The position numbers and the translations under genes were made by a program. Shown here in pieces: positions 43,638-51,896 of a stretch of 64,000 bases of DNA. The stretch comes from CAVYHJ01 sp963768165 [NCBI: uncultured bacterium]. Lineage in GTDB: Bacteria; UBP4; UBA4092. How positions within the stretch are numbered: position 1 is the stretch's first letter; every line of letters begins with the position of its first letter. The stretch covers positions 1-64,000 of the forward strand of contig CAVYHJ010000026.1 of assembly GCA_963768165.1 (NCBI GenBank), read 5' to 3'. Below the pieces are notes generated by a model. That model did no database searches and was not told the origin of the DNA. It saw only the letters and a list, made by a program, of their open reading frames with translations.

Positions 43638-43666
43638 GTTGTATATCTTTTTGGGGGTTTTGTCAA
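43638..43666 (-). promoter_or_regulatory. cas9 operon promoter
   Basis: On the minus strand, TTGACA (43661-43666), 17 bp, TACAAC (43638-43643), then about 30 bp to the cas9 ATG with a clear AGGGGG ribosome binding site. It would drive cas9, cas1 and cas2. Confidence 0.65.
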
Positions 43667-43718
43667 ATTTTATAGTCAAAATGATTGAGGGATTAGAATA
43701 AAAATTTCTTGATTTTGA

Positions 43719-43746
43719 TTGACAACGAGGGAAATGGAGGTATAAT
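43719..43746 (+). promoter_or_regulatory. Orphan plus-strand promoter
   Basis: TTGACA (43719-43724), 16 bp, TATAAT (43741-43746), both perfect boxes. It points away from cas9 into a 350-bp stretch with no plus-strand gene but with the structured repeats at 43797-43831 and 43944-43973. Confidence 0.6.
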
Positions 43747-43796
43747 AGAATAACAAATCAATTTTGAATGATGAATGTTGAATATAATAAAGGACG

Positions 43797-43831
43797 GCGT
43801 CGGGAAAGAGAAAAGCATCCATTCCCGACGC
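43797..43831. repeat. GC(A/G)TCGGGAA stem-loop repeat, second intact copy
   Basis: Arms GCGTCGGGAA (43797-43806) and TTCCCGACGC (43822-43831) with a 15-nt loop carrying AAAGCA at loop positions 6-11. Compared with 5148-5182 the third stem pair is G-C instead of A-T, a paired change that keeps the stem. Confidence 0.75.
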
Positions 43832-43943
43832 AGAGAGTGATAAAGTACCTTATTTAGGGTAGTGTAAGAGTAGCTTTAAGGGGTTTTTGAGGTGAAACTA
43901 CCTTATCTTTACAACTTCAATTTAATAAATCTTCTATAAGGCA

Positions 43944-43973
43944 GGGATGAAGGAGATCGATCTCCTTCATCCC
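43944..43973. repeat. Palindromic repeat, AATGAACGAGA family, variant copy
   Basis: A perfect 30-bp palindrome: GGGATGAAGGAGA (43944-43956), TCGA, TCTCCTTCATCCC (43961-43973). It has ATGAAGGAGA where the copies at 4829 and 61239 have ATGAACGAGA, and the matching base in the other arm is swapped too. Confidence 0.7.
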
Positions 43974-44124
43974 AACTCCGTTTCTTCTCCGTATTATCTC
44001 CGTATCAGCTTCGCTTCTACTTCGCTTTAGCTATGTTGGTCTTATGCTATATTTTCGGTGTTAATACAGAGCTAAAAAGGGATTATATAAGAGAAGTGAC
44101 GGGTTTGTACGGGGATGAGGAGAG

Positions 44125-44880
44125 TTAAGGCATGGAGAGGCCGCCGTCAACGGGGAGATAGGAGCCTGTGACGAAAGAGGATAGGTCGGAAGCGAAGAAG
44201 AGGATGGCTTGGGCAATATCTTCTGGTGTAGCCAAACGGGTTAGGGGAGTTTTAAGAGCGAGATTACTTCGGTCGCTGGCGCTCCCTCGCAATGACAAAG
44301 GAGTCAAGGTCATACCGGGAGAAACCATGTTGACGGTGATGCCATGTTTGCCGAGTTCTTTGGCGAGACTGCGGGTTAATCCTAGTAAAGCGGATTTGGC
44401 GGTGGCATGTGCGGAGTATCCGGTGGCGGGACGGGTAATTAATGTAGACCCCAAATTGATGATGCGACCATAGTGTTGTTTTTGCATAATGGGAATGACG
44501 GATTGACAACAGAGCAGGGTCGTTTTTATGGTACCTTCAAATTCCGTTACATAGTCCGACCAATTTGTTTTTGTAATCGCCTGTGGGGCGGTGTATTCGG
44601 AAACATTGTTAACCCAAATATCAATTTTGCCAAATTGTTTTACGGCTACTTTTACCAGTCTTTTAATATCTGCTGGTTGGGTAACATCGGCTTGAACGGG
44701 GATGGTGATGCCCTTTTTTTTGAGAATGGAATTGACAACTTTTTGCGCTTCTTTACGGTTTTTGCGGTAGTTGACTACGACGGCTGCGCCATGTTCTGCC
44801 AATAGTTCCACGGTAGCGGCACCAATTCCCTGACTGGAACCGGTGATGACAGCGACTTTGTTTTTTAGCAATAAATCCAT
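44125..44880 (-). CDS. Short-chain dehydrogenase with in-frame repeat insert
   Basis: A 251-residue classical SDR, FabG-like: TGSSQGIG cofactor motif, NNVSEYT in place of NNAG, catalytic serine in LGSTLIT, Y and K in YSAHATAKSALLG, and the C-terminal VTGSYLPVDGG. The ATG at 44880 (MDLLLKNKVAVITG) is chosen; the upstream extension is repeat-derived. TATAAT on the minus strand (44894-44899) lies 13 nt before it. Between MTLTPLS and LKTPLTRLATPEDIA, where the family normally runs on directly, 12-14 residues (LRGSASDRSNLA) are encoded by a dispersed DNA repeat (44256-44299). This is the substrate-lid region, so specificity may be affected. Confidence 0.88.
   Translation of the reverse strand: MDLLLKNKVAVITGSSQGIGAATVELLAEHGAAVVVNYRKNRKEAQKVVNSILKKKGITIPVQADVTQPADIKRLVKVAVKQFGKIDIWVNNVSEYTAPQAITKTNWSDYVTEFEGTIKTTLLCCQSVIPIMQKQHYGRIINLGSTLITRPATGYSAHATAKSALLGLTRSLAKELGKHGITVNMVSPGMTLTPLSLRGSASDRSNLALKTPLTRLATPEDIAQAILFFASDLSSFVTGSYLPVDGGLSMP
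44256..44299 (-). repeat. Dispersed repeat inserted in frame in the SDR gene
   Basis: On the minus strand it reads TTTGTCATTGCGAGGGAGCG followed by CCAGCGACCGAAGTAATCTC. Another copy of TTGTCATTGCGA ending in CAATCTCG is in the cas1-cas2 gap. I recall similar TCATTGCGAG...CAATC phrases as very common short repeats in many genomes. Length is near a multiple of three, so the reading frame is kept. Confidence 0.65.
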
Positions 44881-44913
44881 AATTGGTTGATATATTATAT
44901 TTTTCTTCCTGCA

Positions 44914-44990
44914 AAACACTGGGATTCTTCCCCTTCGCAAGCTCAGGGTCAGAATGACAATACAAAGTGAACAAGGCTCAGAATGACAAA
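44914..44990. repeat. CATTCTGA-type short repeats upstream of the SDR
   Basis: Two units ending in CAGAATGACAA (44950-44960 and 44978-44988), the first preceded by GGGATTCTTCCCCTTCGCAA. On the minus strand they read TTGTCATTCTGA, a sister of the TTGTCATTGCGA family. They occupy the divergent region between the SDR and the corrinoid-protein gene and cover the -35 position of the latter. Confidence 0.55.
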
Positions 44991-45063
44991 TTGTGTGAAA
45001 TTCCGTATAATGGATAGTTCACTTTTTACACTAATTATCTCCGAAATAAAAGGAACCGTCTAC

Positions 45064-45753
45064 ATGCCGGATTATGAAGGGTTAGCGGATAGCGTTATTC
45101 GCGGCCAACAACAGCGTTGTGTGGAGTTGACCAAACAGGCGATTGAAGAACAAATCTCGCCTGAAATTATATTGAATAAAGGATTAATTCCCGGAATGGA
45201 TGTGGTGGGTGACCGATTCCGCCGGAATATCATTTATGTCCCGGAAGTACTTATTTCAGCAAGAGCGATGAAGTCGGCGATGGAGTTATTGCGTCCATTA
45301 TTGACGCAAACCGGAGCGAAACCGATTGGCACGGCAGTGATTGGTACCATCAAAGGGGACTTGCATGATATCGGGAAAAATCTGGTGGGGATGATGTGGG
45401 AAGGGGCAGGGATGACGGTGATTGATTTGGGAATTAATAATCCGCCTGAAAAATATATCAATGCGATGAAACAGCATAATGCCCAAATTATCGGGATGTC
45501 AGCACTGTTGACAACGACCATGGTGAATTTCAAATTGGTAACGCAGGCATTGGAAAAAGAGGGGTTACGGGATAAAGTGAAAGTGATTTGTGGAGGCGCA
45601 CCGGTGAATGCCAATTTCGCCCGCGATGTAGGTTGTGATGCCTATTCACCGGATGCGGCAACAGCCGTACAGACGGTCAAATATCTTCTTCAAATACATA
45701 ACGATCCACAATTATTCAAATCGTCCGGCGGTTGGGTGAAGGGAACGGAGTAG
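45064..45753 (+). CDS. Corrinoid (B12)-binding methyl-carrier protein
   Basis: A 229-residue protein with the two-part layout of MtaC/MtbC-like corrinoid proteins: N-terminal helical cap (about 1-90) and C-terminal cobalamin-binding domain with the lower-ligand motif D-x-H-x-x-G (KGDLHDIGKNLVG) followed by GMSALLTTTM and ICGGAPVN. Such proteins carry a methyl group on cobalt between methyltransferases; the partner enzymes are not in the window. AAGGA precedes the ATG at 45064; a longer frame from 44983 is not supported. TATAAT at 45006-45011 with ATGACA 18 bp upstream is a plausible promoter. Confidence 0.9.
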   Translation: MPDYEGLADSVIRGQQQRCVELTKQAIEEQISPEIILNKGLIPGMDVVGDRFRRNIIYVPEVLISARAMKSAMELLRPLLTQTGAKPIGTAVIGTIKGDLHDIGKNLVGMMWEGAGMTVIDLGINNPPEKYINAMKQHNAQIIGMSALLTTTMVNFKLVTQALEKEGLRDKVKVICGGAPVNANFARDVGCDAYSPDAATAVQTVKYLLQIHNDPQLFKSSGGWVKGTE

Positions 45754-45818
45754 AACTCAGTTTCGGGTTTCGAGTTCCTGGTTTCTAGTTAAAAAATTAA
45801 TCCTACACTTTTTAGCTG

Positions 45819-46262
45819 TTACTCATCGAAATATCCCATTACTTGAATATCTTCCAGTTTTGGTAGATAAGGTTTGTCGGGATTGCTGAATTTAGGGAAG
45901 ACCAGCAAGATATTATCGGAATACACAGGCGCGATTCCTCTTTCAACAAAAGTATCTTCTTTCCCCAGCATTATTTTTCGCTCTTCAAAAAGAGAAATCA
46001 TTTGATGGCCGTCATCCGTTGAATAGTATCCCGCGAATTCCGCAGGGTAACATTCTGGATTGGTTTTATTGACACGCGCGCTCATAATCCAGGAAGGCTT
46101 GGCAAATTTAATCCAGACCCAACGGGCGTTGGATAAATTCATATCCTCCGACCAATGAGTGTGGAGTTCTTTGGCTCTTGAATCTTGCGTGGTGCCGTCC
46201 CATTGAGCGATGACGGTTGCACCTTTCTCGGGGTCTGCCAAATTAAATTCTTCGTCCGACAT
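45819..46262 (-). CDS. Small discoidin-like domain protein
   Basis: A 147-residue protein with a beta-rich pattern like F5/8-type C (discoidin) domains: WDGTTQDSRA, RWVWIKFAKPSWIMSARV and EDIQVMGYFDE at the end. No signal peptide. Such domains bind sugars or lipids, but the function here is not known. Single gene convergent with the corrinoid-protein gene (65 bp) and divergent from the 46415 gene. GGAG precedes the ATG (GTGAGGAGAAAACAACATG). The 45757-45792 stretch downstream is a degenerate TTTCGGGTTTCGAGTTC-type repeat. Confidence 0.6.
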   Translation of the reverse strand: MSDEEFNLADPEKGATVIAQWDGTTQDSRAKELHTHWSEDMNLSNARWVWIKFAKPSWIMSARVNKTNPECYPAEFAGYYSTDDGHQMISLFEERKIMLGKEDTFVERGIAPVYSDNILLVFPKFSNPDKPYLPKLEDIQVMGYFDE

Positions 46263-46414
46263 GTTGTTTTCTCCTCACTCTATTTTCTATATCCGGTACC
46301 ACATCAGTCTATTGAATTATCCTCTTCTCGTCAATATAAATATTAACTTATATTATTCTTGATTCAGAAAATAATAAATTTATTTGCAAACATAGAATAT
46401 GAGATAATATATAA

Positions 46415-47905
46415 ATGAAGGAAAAAAATAAGCTTCTCCGATTCGAGTTGGCGGTTTGTTTCTTCTTACTATTATTTGTTGCGGATAATGTTCAAGCCTT
46501 TTTAGCCAAGGATACTTTTATTCGTTCGGAAGGAGCGGATAACGGATGGATTGCCTTACGATTAACCTATCCTTCATCGGTAACTTCCTTTCGATATACT
46601 GGTAATGCGCCAGTGCTAGTGTTTGTCCCAGGTGGTTTTAATCCGGGTTCACGTTTCTTATCTCCGGGACTCGCTGCTTTGGGGGATCGCGGAATTGTGG
46701 TAATTAGTTTCGTTTTTCCGGGCGGTTTGGATGGAATAAATGTAAAAAGTCAGGGCACTTATGATTACCGTGGAATCAATTGTATCGAGACCTTACGGGA
46801 TGTATTAAAATTTGCCGCGGAGGAGTCAGTTGATTCAACGGGAAAATATATTTCCCAACTCGTCGGTGGAAACGTATTGGGATCTCAAGTGGGTCTTCTT
46901 GCAGAATCCAATGGTGGCCCTATTATCATAACGACATTAGATTTATATGGCCAGGAACTTTCATTTGTTCGGTATTTTGCCGGTGAGGAAGACCCAACCA
47001 GCGATCAATTGATTACTCTCGATTTAGGTTGGCTTAAATATGAATGTGATACGACCTTAATTGACAATACCGGTAGCGATGCGGATAACGTGAAGTATAT
47101 TTCGTACGGGAATCCTCATTGTTTATTGGACTACTCCACGCTAGCGTATGATTCGCTTTATGCCATGGGATATGAGGATGGGGCACTACCCTTTCAGCCG
47201 GTTACTTACCAGGCAGGTATTCTCTTTTTTGATAATAATGGGGATCATAAAGTCGATACCACATCGGATGGAACTTATTGTATTGATGGAAATGAAAAAC
47301 TCGATGCGGGGGACGATTATCCATTTTTTGCCATACCCACCTTTACCAATGGCACGGGGATTCAGATTCATTATTCCATGCCTTTATTAGAGCAAGCGAC
47401 CGCGCGGAATATACTCAATCCATCTCAATGGCCCAAACATATTGCGACACTTTCCGAGACCTCTGCTTTTTGGTCAATACGGGATGCCACATTACATTTC
47501 TCCAATTTATCAACCCAAGCGCCCAATGTGCATGCACTGTTAATTTTTTATATTCGTGATCACGTTCAAACTCAATCAGACAAACCGCATATTCAACAGG
47601 CGTATGACGACTTTCGGTCACAAGGCATCTGGACGCGGTTGAACCCGGATACCGTCTATCTCCAATATATTCTTCAAACGACTCTTCCTTCCGGGACTCC
47701 GGATAATGACGCGAATATTCCGGTTACTCCGGGTACCATAGCAAACTATTCTGAACCATTTGGTATGCTGAGTTATCCACTGAATTCTGTAGAGGCTGCT
47801 GCTGTTTGCGAAATGGCTGATAGGACTTATTATAATAATTGGGCACTGCATTTATCTTCTGTTATTACGCAAGTTCCAACTGATGCACCCCTTTGGAAAT
47901 TATAG
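46415..47905 (+). CDS. Secreted alpha/beta-hydrolase-like protein
   Basis: A 496-residue exported protein with a signal peptide (hydrophobic residues about 9-28, cleavage probably after VQA). The APVLVFVPGGF start strand and oxyanion-type loop, and LLAESNGGP as a nucleophile elbow (A-E-S-N-G in place of G-x-S-x-G), suggest an alpha/beta-hydrolase fold. Asp-rich calcium-like loops (DNNGDHKVDTTSDG, DGNEKLDAGDD) occur around residues 275-300. Substrate unknown; esterase or peptidase activity is inferred. The start has AT-rich promoter-like sequence (GATAATATATAA) directly upstream and no good ribosome binding site, so it may be leaderless. Confidence 0.65.
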   Translation: MKEKNKLLRFELAVCFFLLLFVADNVQAFLAKDTFIRSEGADNGWIALRLTYPSSVTSFRYTGNAPVLVFVPGGFNPGSRFLSPGLAALGDRGIVVISFVFPGGLDGINVKSQGTYDYRGINCIETLRDVLKFAAEESVDSTGKYISQLVGGNVLGSQVGLLAESNGGPIIITTLDLYGQELSFVRYFAGEEDPTSDQLITLDLGWLKYECDTTLIDNTGSDADNVKYISYGNPHCLLDYSTLAYDSLYAMGYEDGALPFQPVTYQAGILFFDNNGDHKVDTTSDGTYCIDGNEKLDAGDDYPFFAIPTFTNGTGIQIHYSMPLLEQATARNILNPSQWPKHIATLSETSAFWSIRDATLHFSNLSTQAPNVHALLIFYIRDHVQTQSDKPHIQQAYDDFRSQGIWTRLNPDTVYLQYILQTTLPSGTPDNDANIPVTPGTIANYSEPFGMLSYPLNSVEAAAVCEMADRTYYNNWALHLSSVITQVPTDAPLWKL

Positions 47906-47961
47906 AATTTAGCTAACCCCTTTTAATCTCTCTTTATTTCCACAAGGAACCGGTGAAAGGG

Positions 47962-49506
47962 TTATTGGAAAAATTCCCAAATTTGTTTTGGAACGGAGAC
48001 TGGAGGAATCACAAATCCATCGGCATTGACATGAGCGGCGTAAATATCAGCATTATCAAATCCGCCATTACGGGTATCCCACCAGGTAATAATGGCTCCT
48101 CCCTGTCCATCAGGAGTTAGTACAGGGTTCATTTGAATCCCCTGGGCGGTGCAAATCGCCACTCCGTTGGTTATCCATAAGGTGGAACCCTGGCTATTCA
48201 CTCGTTGAGCATAAATATTCACTATTGTCGTTGTAGAATTGGACGGCATATTTCGATAATCCCACCAGGTGAAGATCGCTCCACCGGTATTGTCGGTACA
48301 TAATTGAGTCCCCATCTTGATATTGTTTGCGGTGCAAATCGCCACACCGTTGGTTGTCCATAAGGTGGAACCGTTGGAATTAATTCGTTGAGCGAAAATA
48401 GCGTAATTATTATATTGTCTTCTAGAATCCCACCAACCAATTATCGCGCCGCCTTCACCATCGGACAGAATATCCGGGAAGATTTGGTCTCCGATGGCCG
48501 TACAAACCGCTACACCGTTTAATGTCCAGAGAGTTGAACCTTCACTATTGACCCGTTGCGCATAAATATCGGCTCCTTGAATCAGATTTTTTGTTGTATC
48601 CCGATAATCAAACCAGGTGATGATCGCGCCCTGATTATCATCCCAACAAATTTGCGGTATAAGCTGATCATTGGCGGCGGTGCAAATTGCCACACCATTT
48701 TCCTTCCATAAGGTTGACCCTGCGCTATTGACCCGTTGGGTATAAATATCAGCTCCTTGTGCTGGATTTTTTGTCGTATCCCGATAATCGTACCAGGTGA
48801 TGATGGCACCACCGACACCGTCTGGAAATAAATAAGGCAGTAATTGTTCATTGTTCGCGGTACAAATGGCCACGCCATTGGGAGTCCATAAAGTGGAACC
48901 GGTACTATTGATTCGTTGGGCATAAATATTGGTGGTTGTGGTCGTGTCAGATGAAGAATTGCGGGCATCTGCCCAAGCAATGATGGCTCCGCCTGCATTA
49001 TCGGAAACAATAGTTGGATATATTTGATCATATTCTGCCGTGCATATAGCGACTCCGTTAGCCGTCCATAAGGTTGACCCATCGCCATTAATTCTCTGGG
49101 CGTAGATATCGGCACCTTGAGTAGGGTTATCCGTCGTGCTTCGATAATCATACCAGGTGATGATGGCGCCGCCGACAGTGTCAGAAACCAATTTCAATGT
49201 ACCCAAAGCAAAGAATTGGTCGTTCTTTGCAGTACAGATTGCCACCCCATTAGGTGTCCAAACGGTATGGCCATATTTATTAAACCGTTGGGCATATATA
49301 TCCGCGCCTTCGGAAGAATCCGTACTAGAGACATTGCGGTAATCGATCCACGCAATAATGGCACCGCCGTCATCGTCAGGACAAAGATGCGAGATATATT
49401 GAGTGTTCTGAACCGTGCAAATAGCTACACCATTCATCGCTGATTGGCCAATTACTATAGAGGGAAATGTAGCGAGTATGAAACAAAATAAAATGATTTT
49501 ATTCAT
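47962..49506 (-). CDS. Secreted protein of eight tandem beta-propeller-like repeats
   Basis: A 514-residue protein with a signal peptide (about 1-20, ending VIGQ) and eight copies of a 55-62 residue unit. Each unit contains NGVAICTA, then a GGAIITWYDYR-like segment, DIYAQR, and ends GSTLW. The strict spacing and aromatic/glycine pattern resemble blades of a beta-propeller. A short non-repeat tail (VPKQIWEFFQ) ends the protein. Function unknown; extracellular binding is likely. The repeats are similar at DNA level too, so copy number could vary by recombination. It is on the opposite strand to the hydrolase-like gene and converges with it. Confidence 0.75.
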   Translation of the reverse strand: MNKIILFCFILATFPSIVIGQSAMNGVAICTVQNTQYISHLCPDDDGGAIIAWIDYRNVSSTDSSEGADIYAQRFNKYGHTVWTPNGVAICTAKNDQFFALGTLKLVSDTVGGAIITWYDYRSTTDNPTQGADIYAQRINGDGSTLWTANGVAICTAEYDQIYPTIVSDNAGGAIIAWADARNSSSDTTTTTNIYAQRINSTGSTLWTPNGVAICTANNEQLLPYLFPDGVGGAIITWYDYRDTTKNPAQGADIYTQRVNSAGSTLWKENGVAICTAANDQLIPQICWDDNQGAIITWFDYRDTTKNLIQGADIYAQRVNSEGSTLWTLNGVAVCTAIGDQIFPDILSDGEGGAIIGWWDSRRQYNNYAIFAQRINSNGSTLWTTNGVAICTANNIKMGTQLCTDNTGGAIFTWWDYRNMPSNSTTTIVNIYAQRVNSQGSTLWITNGVAICTAQGIQMNPVLTPDGQGGAIITWWDTRNGGFDNADIYAAHVNADGFVIPPVSVPKQIWEFFQ

Positions 49507-49538
49507 ACTGATTTTGGATTTGATTCTTGGCTTTAGAC

Positions 49539-50525
49539 TTATTTATTAGCTCCCGCGCTGGTCAACATTTCCATCAGTTGGTCATTTCCTTTAGATTTGG
49601 CAACGGATAATGCCGTTTCTCCATGGATAGTGGCCAGGTTTACATCCGCGCTGTGGTATAACAAAGTCTCTACCACATCTATATGTTCCCCTTCGCAAGC
49701 AGCAATTAGCGCTGTCATACCGAACTTGTTTTGCACATTAACATCCACATTTTTTCCCAACAATAAATTGACAATCGCTACATTTCCTTTTCGAGCGGCA
49801 GCCATTAAAGGAGTTCCTCCAGCTTCATTTATGGCATTGGGGTCCGCACCTTGATTGAGCCATTGTTTGGCTTTGATAGAATCATTGTTTTGAATAGCCA
49901 ATATTAAATTTTCATTAAGTTTATTAATAGGTATTGAAGGTGTTTGAGACGGTTGAGGAGGGGTCGGTGTTGGAGTGGGAGTTGGATTATTGGATTGACG
50001 TGATGGTCCTGGAGGAGGATGCGATATATGCCGGCGTGGATTGGCAACGGGATTGGTTATCGCTGTGGAAGGCGGCGGATTGGTTGCGGGTTTGGTCACC
50101 ACTGTGGAAGGTGGAGGGTTGGCTGTGGGTTTGGTTATATTAGGGCGGGGCGGAGGATTGGCTGTGGGTTTGGTTATATTAGGGGGGGGCGGAGGATTGG
50201 TTACGGGCTTGGTTATATTAGCAGGAGGCGGCGGATTAACAGCAGGTTTGGTGGTATTGGCAGAGACAACTGTCAACGGCGCGGTGGTGATTTGTGGTTT
50301 TGACGGGATGGACAAAGAACCGACAACGACTGGAGTAATCACTTCTTCAAAATTAATATAAGAGGCAATACATCCCCCGATAACCATAAAAAGACCAATA
50401 AGACCGATGATAATAGGTGCTCTATCAGATGACCAATGTTTTACGCATATCCAAACATATCCATTAACTAAAACTAATAATCCAACACCAATAACTATAT
50501 ATGAAACTACTGCAAATAAATCCAT
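49539..50525 (-). CDS. Membrane-anchored ankyrin-repeat protein with Pro-rich stalk
   Basis: A 328-residue protein with two N-terminal membrane helices (about 5-27 and 37-57), a proline-rich stalk (about 75-205) with six units of a 14-15 residue motif NPPPxxNITKPxA, then a PTPTPTP run, and about four ankyrin repeats (about 210-328; TPLMAAARKGNVAIVNLLL, TALIAACEGEHIDVVETLL). Ankyrin units bind proteins. The stalk is encoded by DNA repeats prone to length change. Ankyrin domain probably faces the periplasm or cytoplasm depending on topology, which the sequence does not settle. Confidence 0.8.
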   Translation of the reverse strand: MDLFAVVSYIVIGVGLLVLVNGYVWICVKHWSSDRAPIIIGLIGLFMVIGGCIASYINFEEVITPVVVGSLSIPSKPQITTAPLTVVSANTTKPAVNPPPPANITKPVTNPPPPPNITKPTANPPPRPNITKPTANPPPSTVVTKPATNPPPSTAITNPVANPRRHISHPPPGPSRQSNNPTPTPTPTPPQPSQTPSIPINKLNENLILAIQNNDSIKAKQWLNQGADPNAINEAGGTPLMAAARKGNVAIVNLLLGKNVDVNVQNKFGMTALIAACEGEHIDVVETLLYHSADVNLATIHGETALSVAKSKGNDQLMEMLTSAGANK

Positions 50526-50713
50526 AAAAAAACCTTTCTTCTTGCTAGTTAAATCATACGTACCTAATATTTTATGCGAAGGTGTCGCACGATGTATTTC
50601 TGTAGAGTACCGTTTCAGGGTAAAACCACAATCTATTATTATCTAATAGACTTCACGGAATCGCAATTTTATGGGACAATATAAAATTGAATTCAGAAGA
50701 AGCGAGGTAGTCT

Positions 50714-51706
50714 ATGAATTATAAAACTTTTCCTAGAACGAATGTAGTGGTATCGGAAATTGGGTTTGGAGTGTGGAGTGTCACCACCAATTGGTGGGGA
50801 AAAGTAGATGAAAAAGAAGGCATTCATTGGATGCAAAAAGCCTTTGATTTGGGAATTACTTTCTTTGATACGGCGGATACCTATGGCAAAGGATATGGCG
50901 AAACCATCATGCCCAAAGCCTTTAAAGGGAAACGTGATAAGATTCAAATTGGCAGCAAATTCGGATATGAATGGGAGAAACATGCCGATCGTCCCGGTAA
51001 CGCACAAACAGAATTACCGCAAAATTTTTCACCGGCATTTGTTAAGAAAGCCTGTGAAGGCGCTTTAAAACGCATGGAGACTGATTATATTGATTTGTGG
51101 CAGGTACATAATCCCAAGATGGCATTATTAACGGATGAATTATTCAAGACCTTGGAAGATTTGAAACAGGAGGGAAAGATTAAAGCTTATGGAGTGGCAC
51201 TGGGTCCGGCGATTGGTTGGGAAGAAGAAGGATTGGTCAGCATGGAACGGTGGAATGTTCATTCCTGTCAGACGGTTTATAATTTATTGGAACAGGACCC
51301 CGGACGGTCGTTAATCAAAATGGCGGAAAAAACTCAGACGGGACTCATGTCTCGCGTTCCACATTCTTCTGGCGTTCTGCAGGGTTTGAAACCCAATTTC
51401 AATCCCAATGACCACCGCTCTCATCGCAAATTACAATGGTTTGCGGAAGGGGAAAAGAAAGTCGAGAAATTGCAATTCTTGTTGGAAGGCGGGAAACGGA
51501 CATTGGGACAACTGGCATTGGAATATATTATCAGCCAGCCGACCATGGTTGCAGTTCTTCCGACGATTACTTCCGAAAAAGAATTGGATGAATTCGCCGC
51601 GTGCGGCGGATGTTACCTGACAGTGGAAGAAATGGCGCGTGTCAAGGATTTATACGAGCATAATTTCTATATTGAATCAGAGAACGAGCCAGCAGTCGCA
51701 AAATAA
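50714..51706 (+). CDS. Aldo/keto reductase
   Basis: A 330-residue AKR-family NADPH oxidoreductase. Catalytic D and Y lie in FFDTADTYGKGYGE, K in IGSKFG and H in WQVHNPK. The C-terminal part has QLALEYIISQPTMVAVLPTI, near the cofactor phosphate site. GAGGTAG is upstream of the ATG. No co-directed neighbours are close, so it is probably a single transcript. Substrate not predictable; many homologues reduce sugar-type aldehydes. Confidence 0.92.
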   Translation: MNYKTFPRTNVVVSEIGFGVWSVTTNWWGKVDEKEGIHWMQKAFDLGITFFDTADTYGKGYGETIMPKAFKGKRDKIQIGSKFGYEWEKHADRPGNAQTELPQNFSPAFVKKACEGALKRMETDYIDLWQVHNPKMALLTDELFKTLEDLKQEGKIKAYGVALGPAIGWEEEGLVSMERWNVHSCQTVYNLLEQDPGRSLIKMAEKTQTGLMSRVPHSSGVLQGLKPNFNPNDHRSHRKLQWFAEGEKKVEKLQFLLEGGKRTLGQLALEYIISQPTMVAVLPTITSEKELDEFAACGGCYLTVEEMARVKDLYEHNFYIESENEPAVAK

Positions 51707-51896
51707 TTCAATGGATATTCATTAATCGTTCCAAACCATGATTAGTGGATGGAGTTGAAATTTTGGCGCAGATTCTTCATCCGAAACTATTTTCTCCTGG
51801 TTATATATCCCAAGATGTCCTAGAAGTTGTATATCCCCTCCGGTTTTCAGTAGAATAATCAAGCAATGATAATTATTCAATACAGGAGAAAAAATT

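Larger units (their letters stand above)
43747..44124. other. Gene-free repeat region upstream of cas9
   Basis: No convincing gene. It contains the intact stem-loop (43797-43831), a 30-bp perfect palindrome (43944-43973) and, directly after it, a run of CTCCG and CTTCG units (43976-44030). The same parts occur at 4829-5182 near the R-M gene. A GTACCTTATTTAGGGTAGTG stretch (43854-43873) resembles GTACCTTTTGGGATAGTAG near 4588-4606. Confidence 0.6.

Noticed and set aside
45757-45800. Possible terminator between the corrinoid-protein and discoidin-like genes
   Set aside because: The inverted match is weak, and the sequence is better explained by the TTTCAAGTCTC-type repeat.
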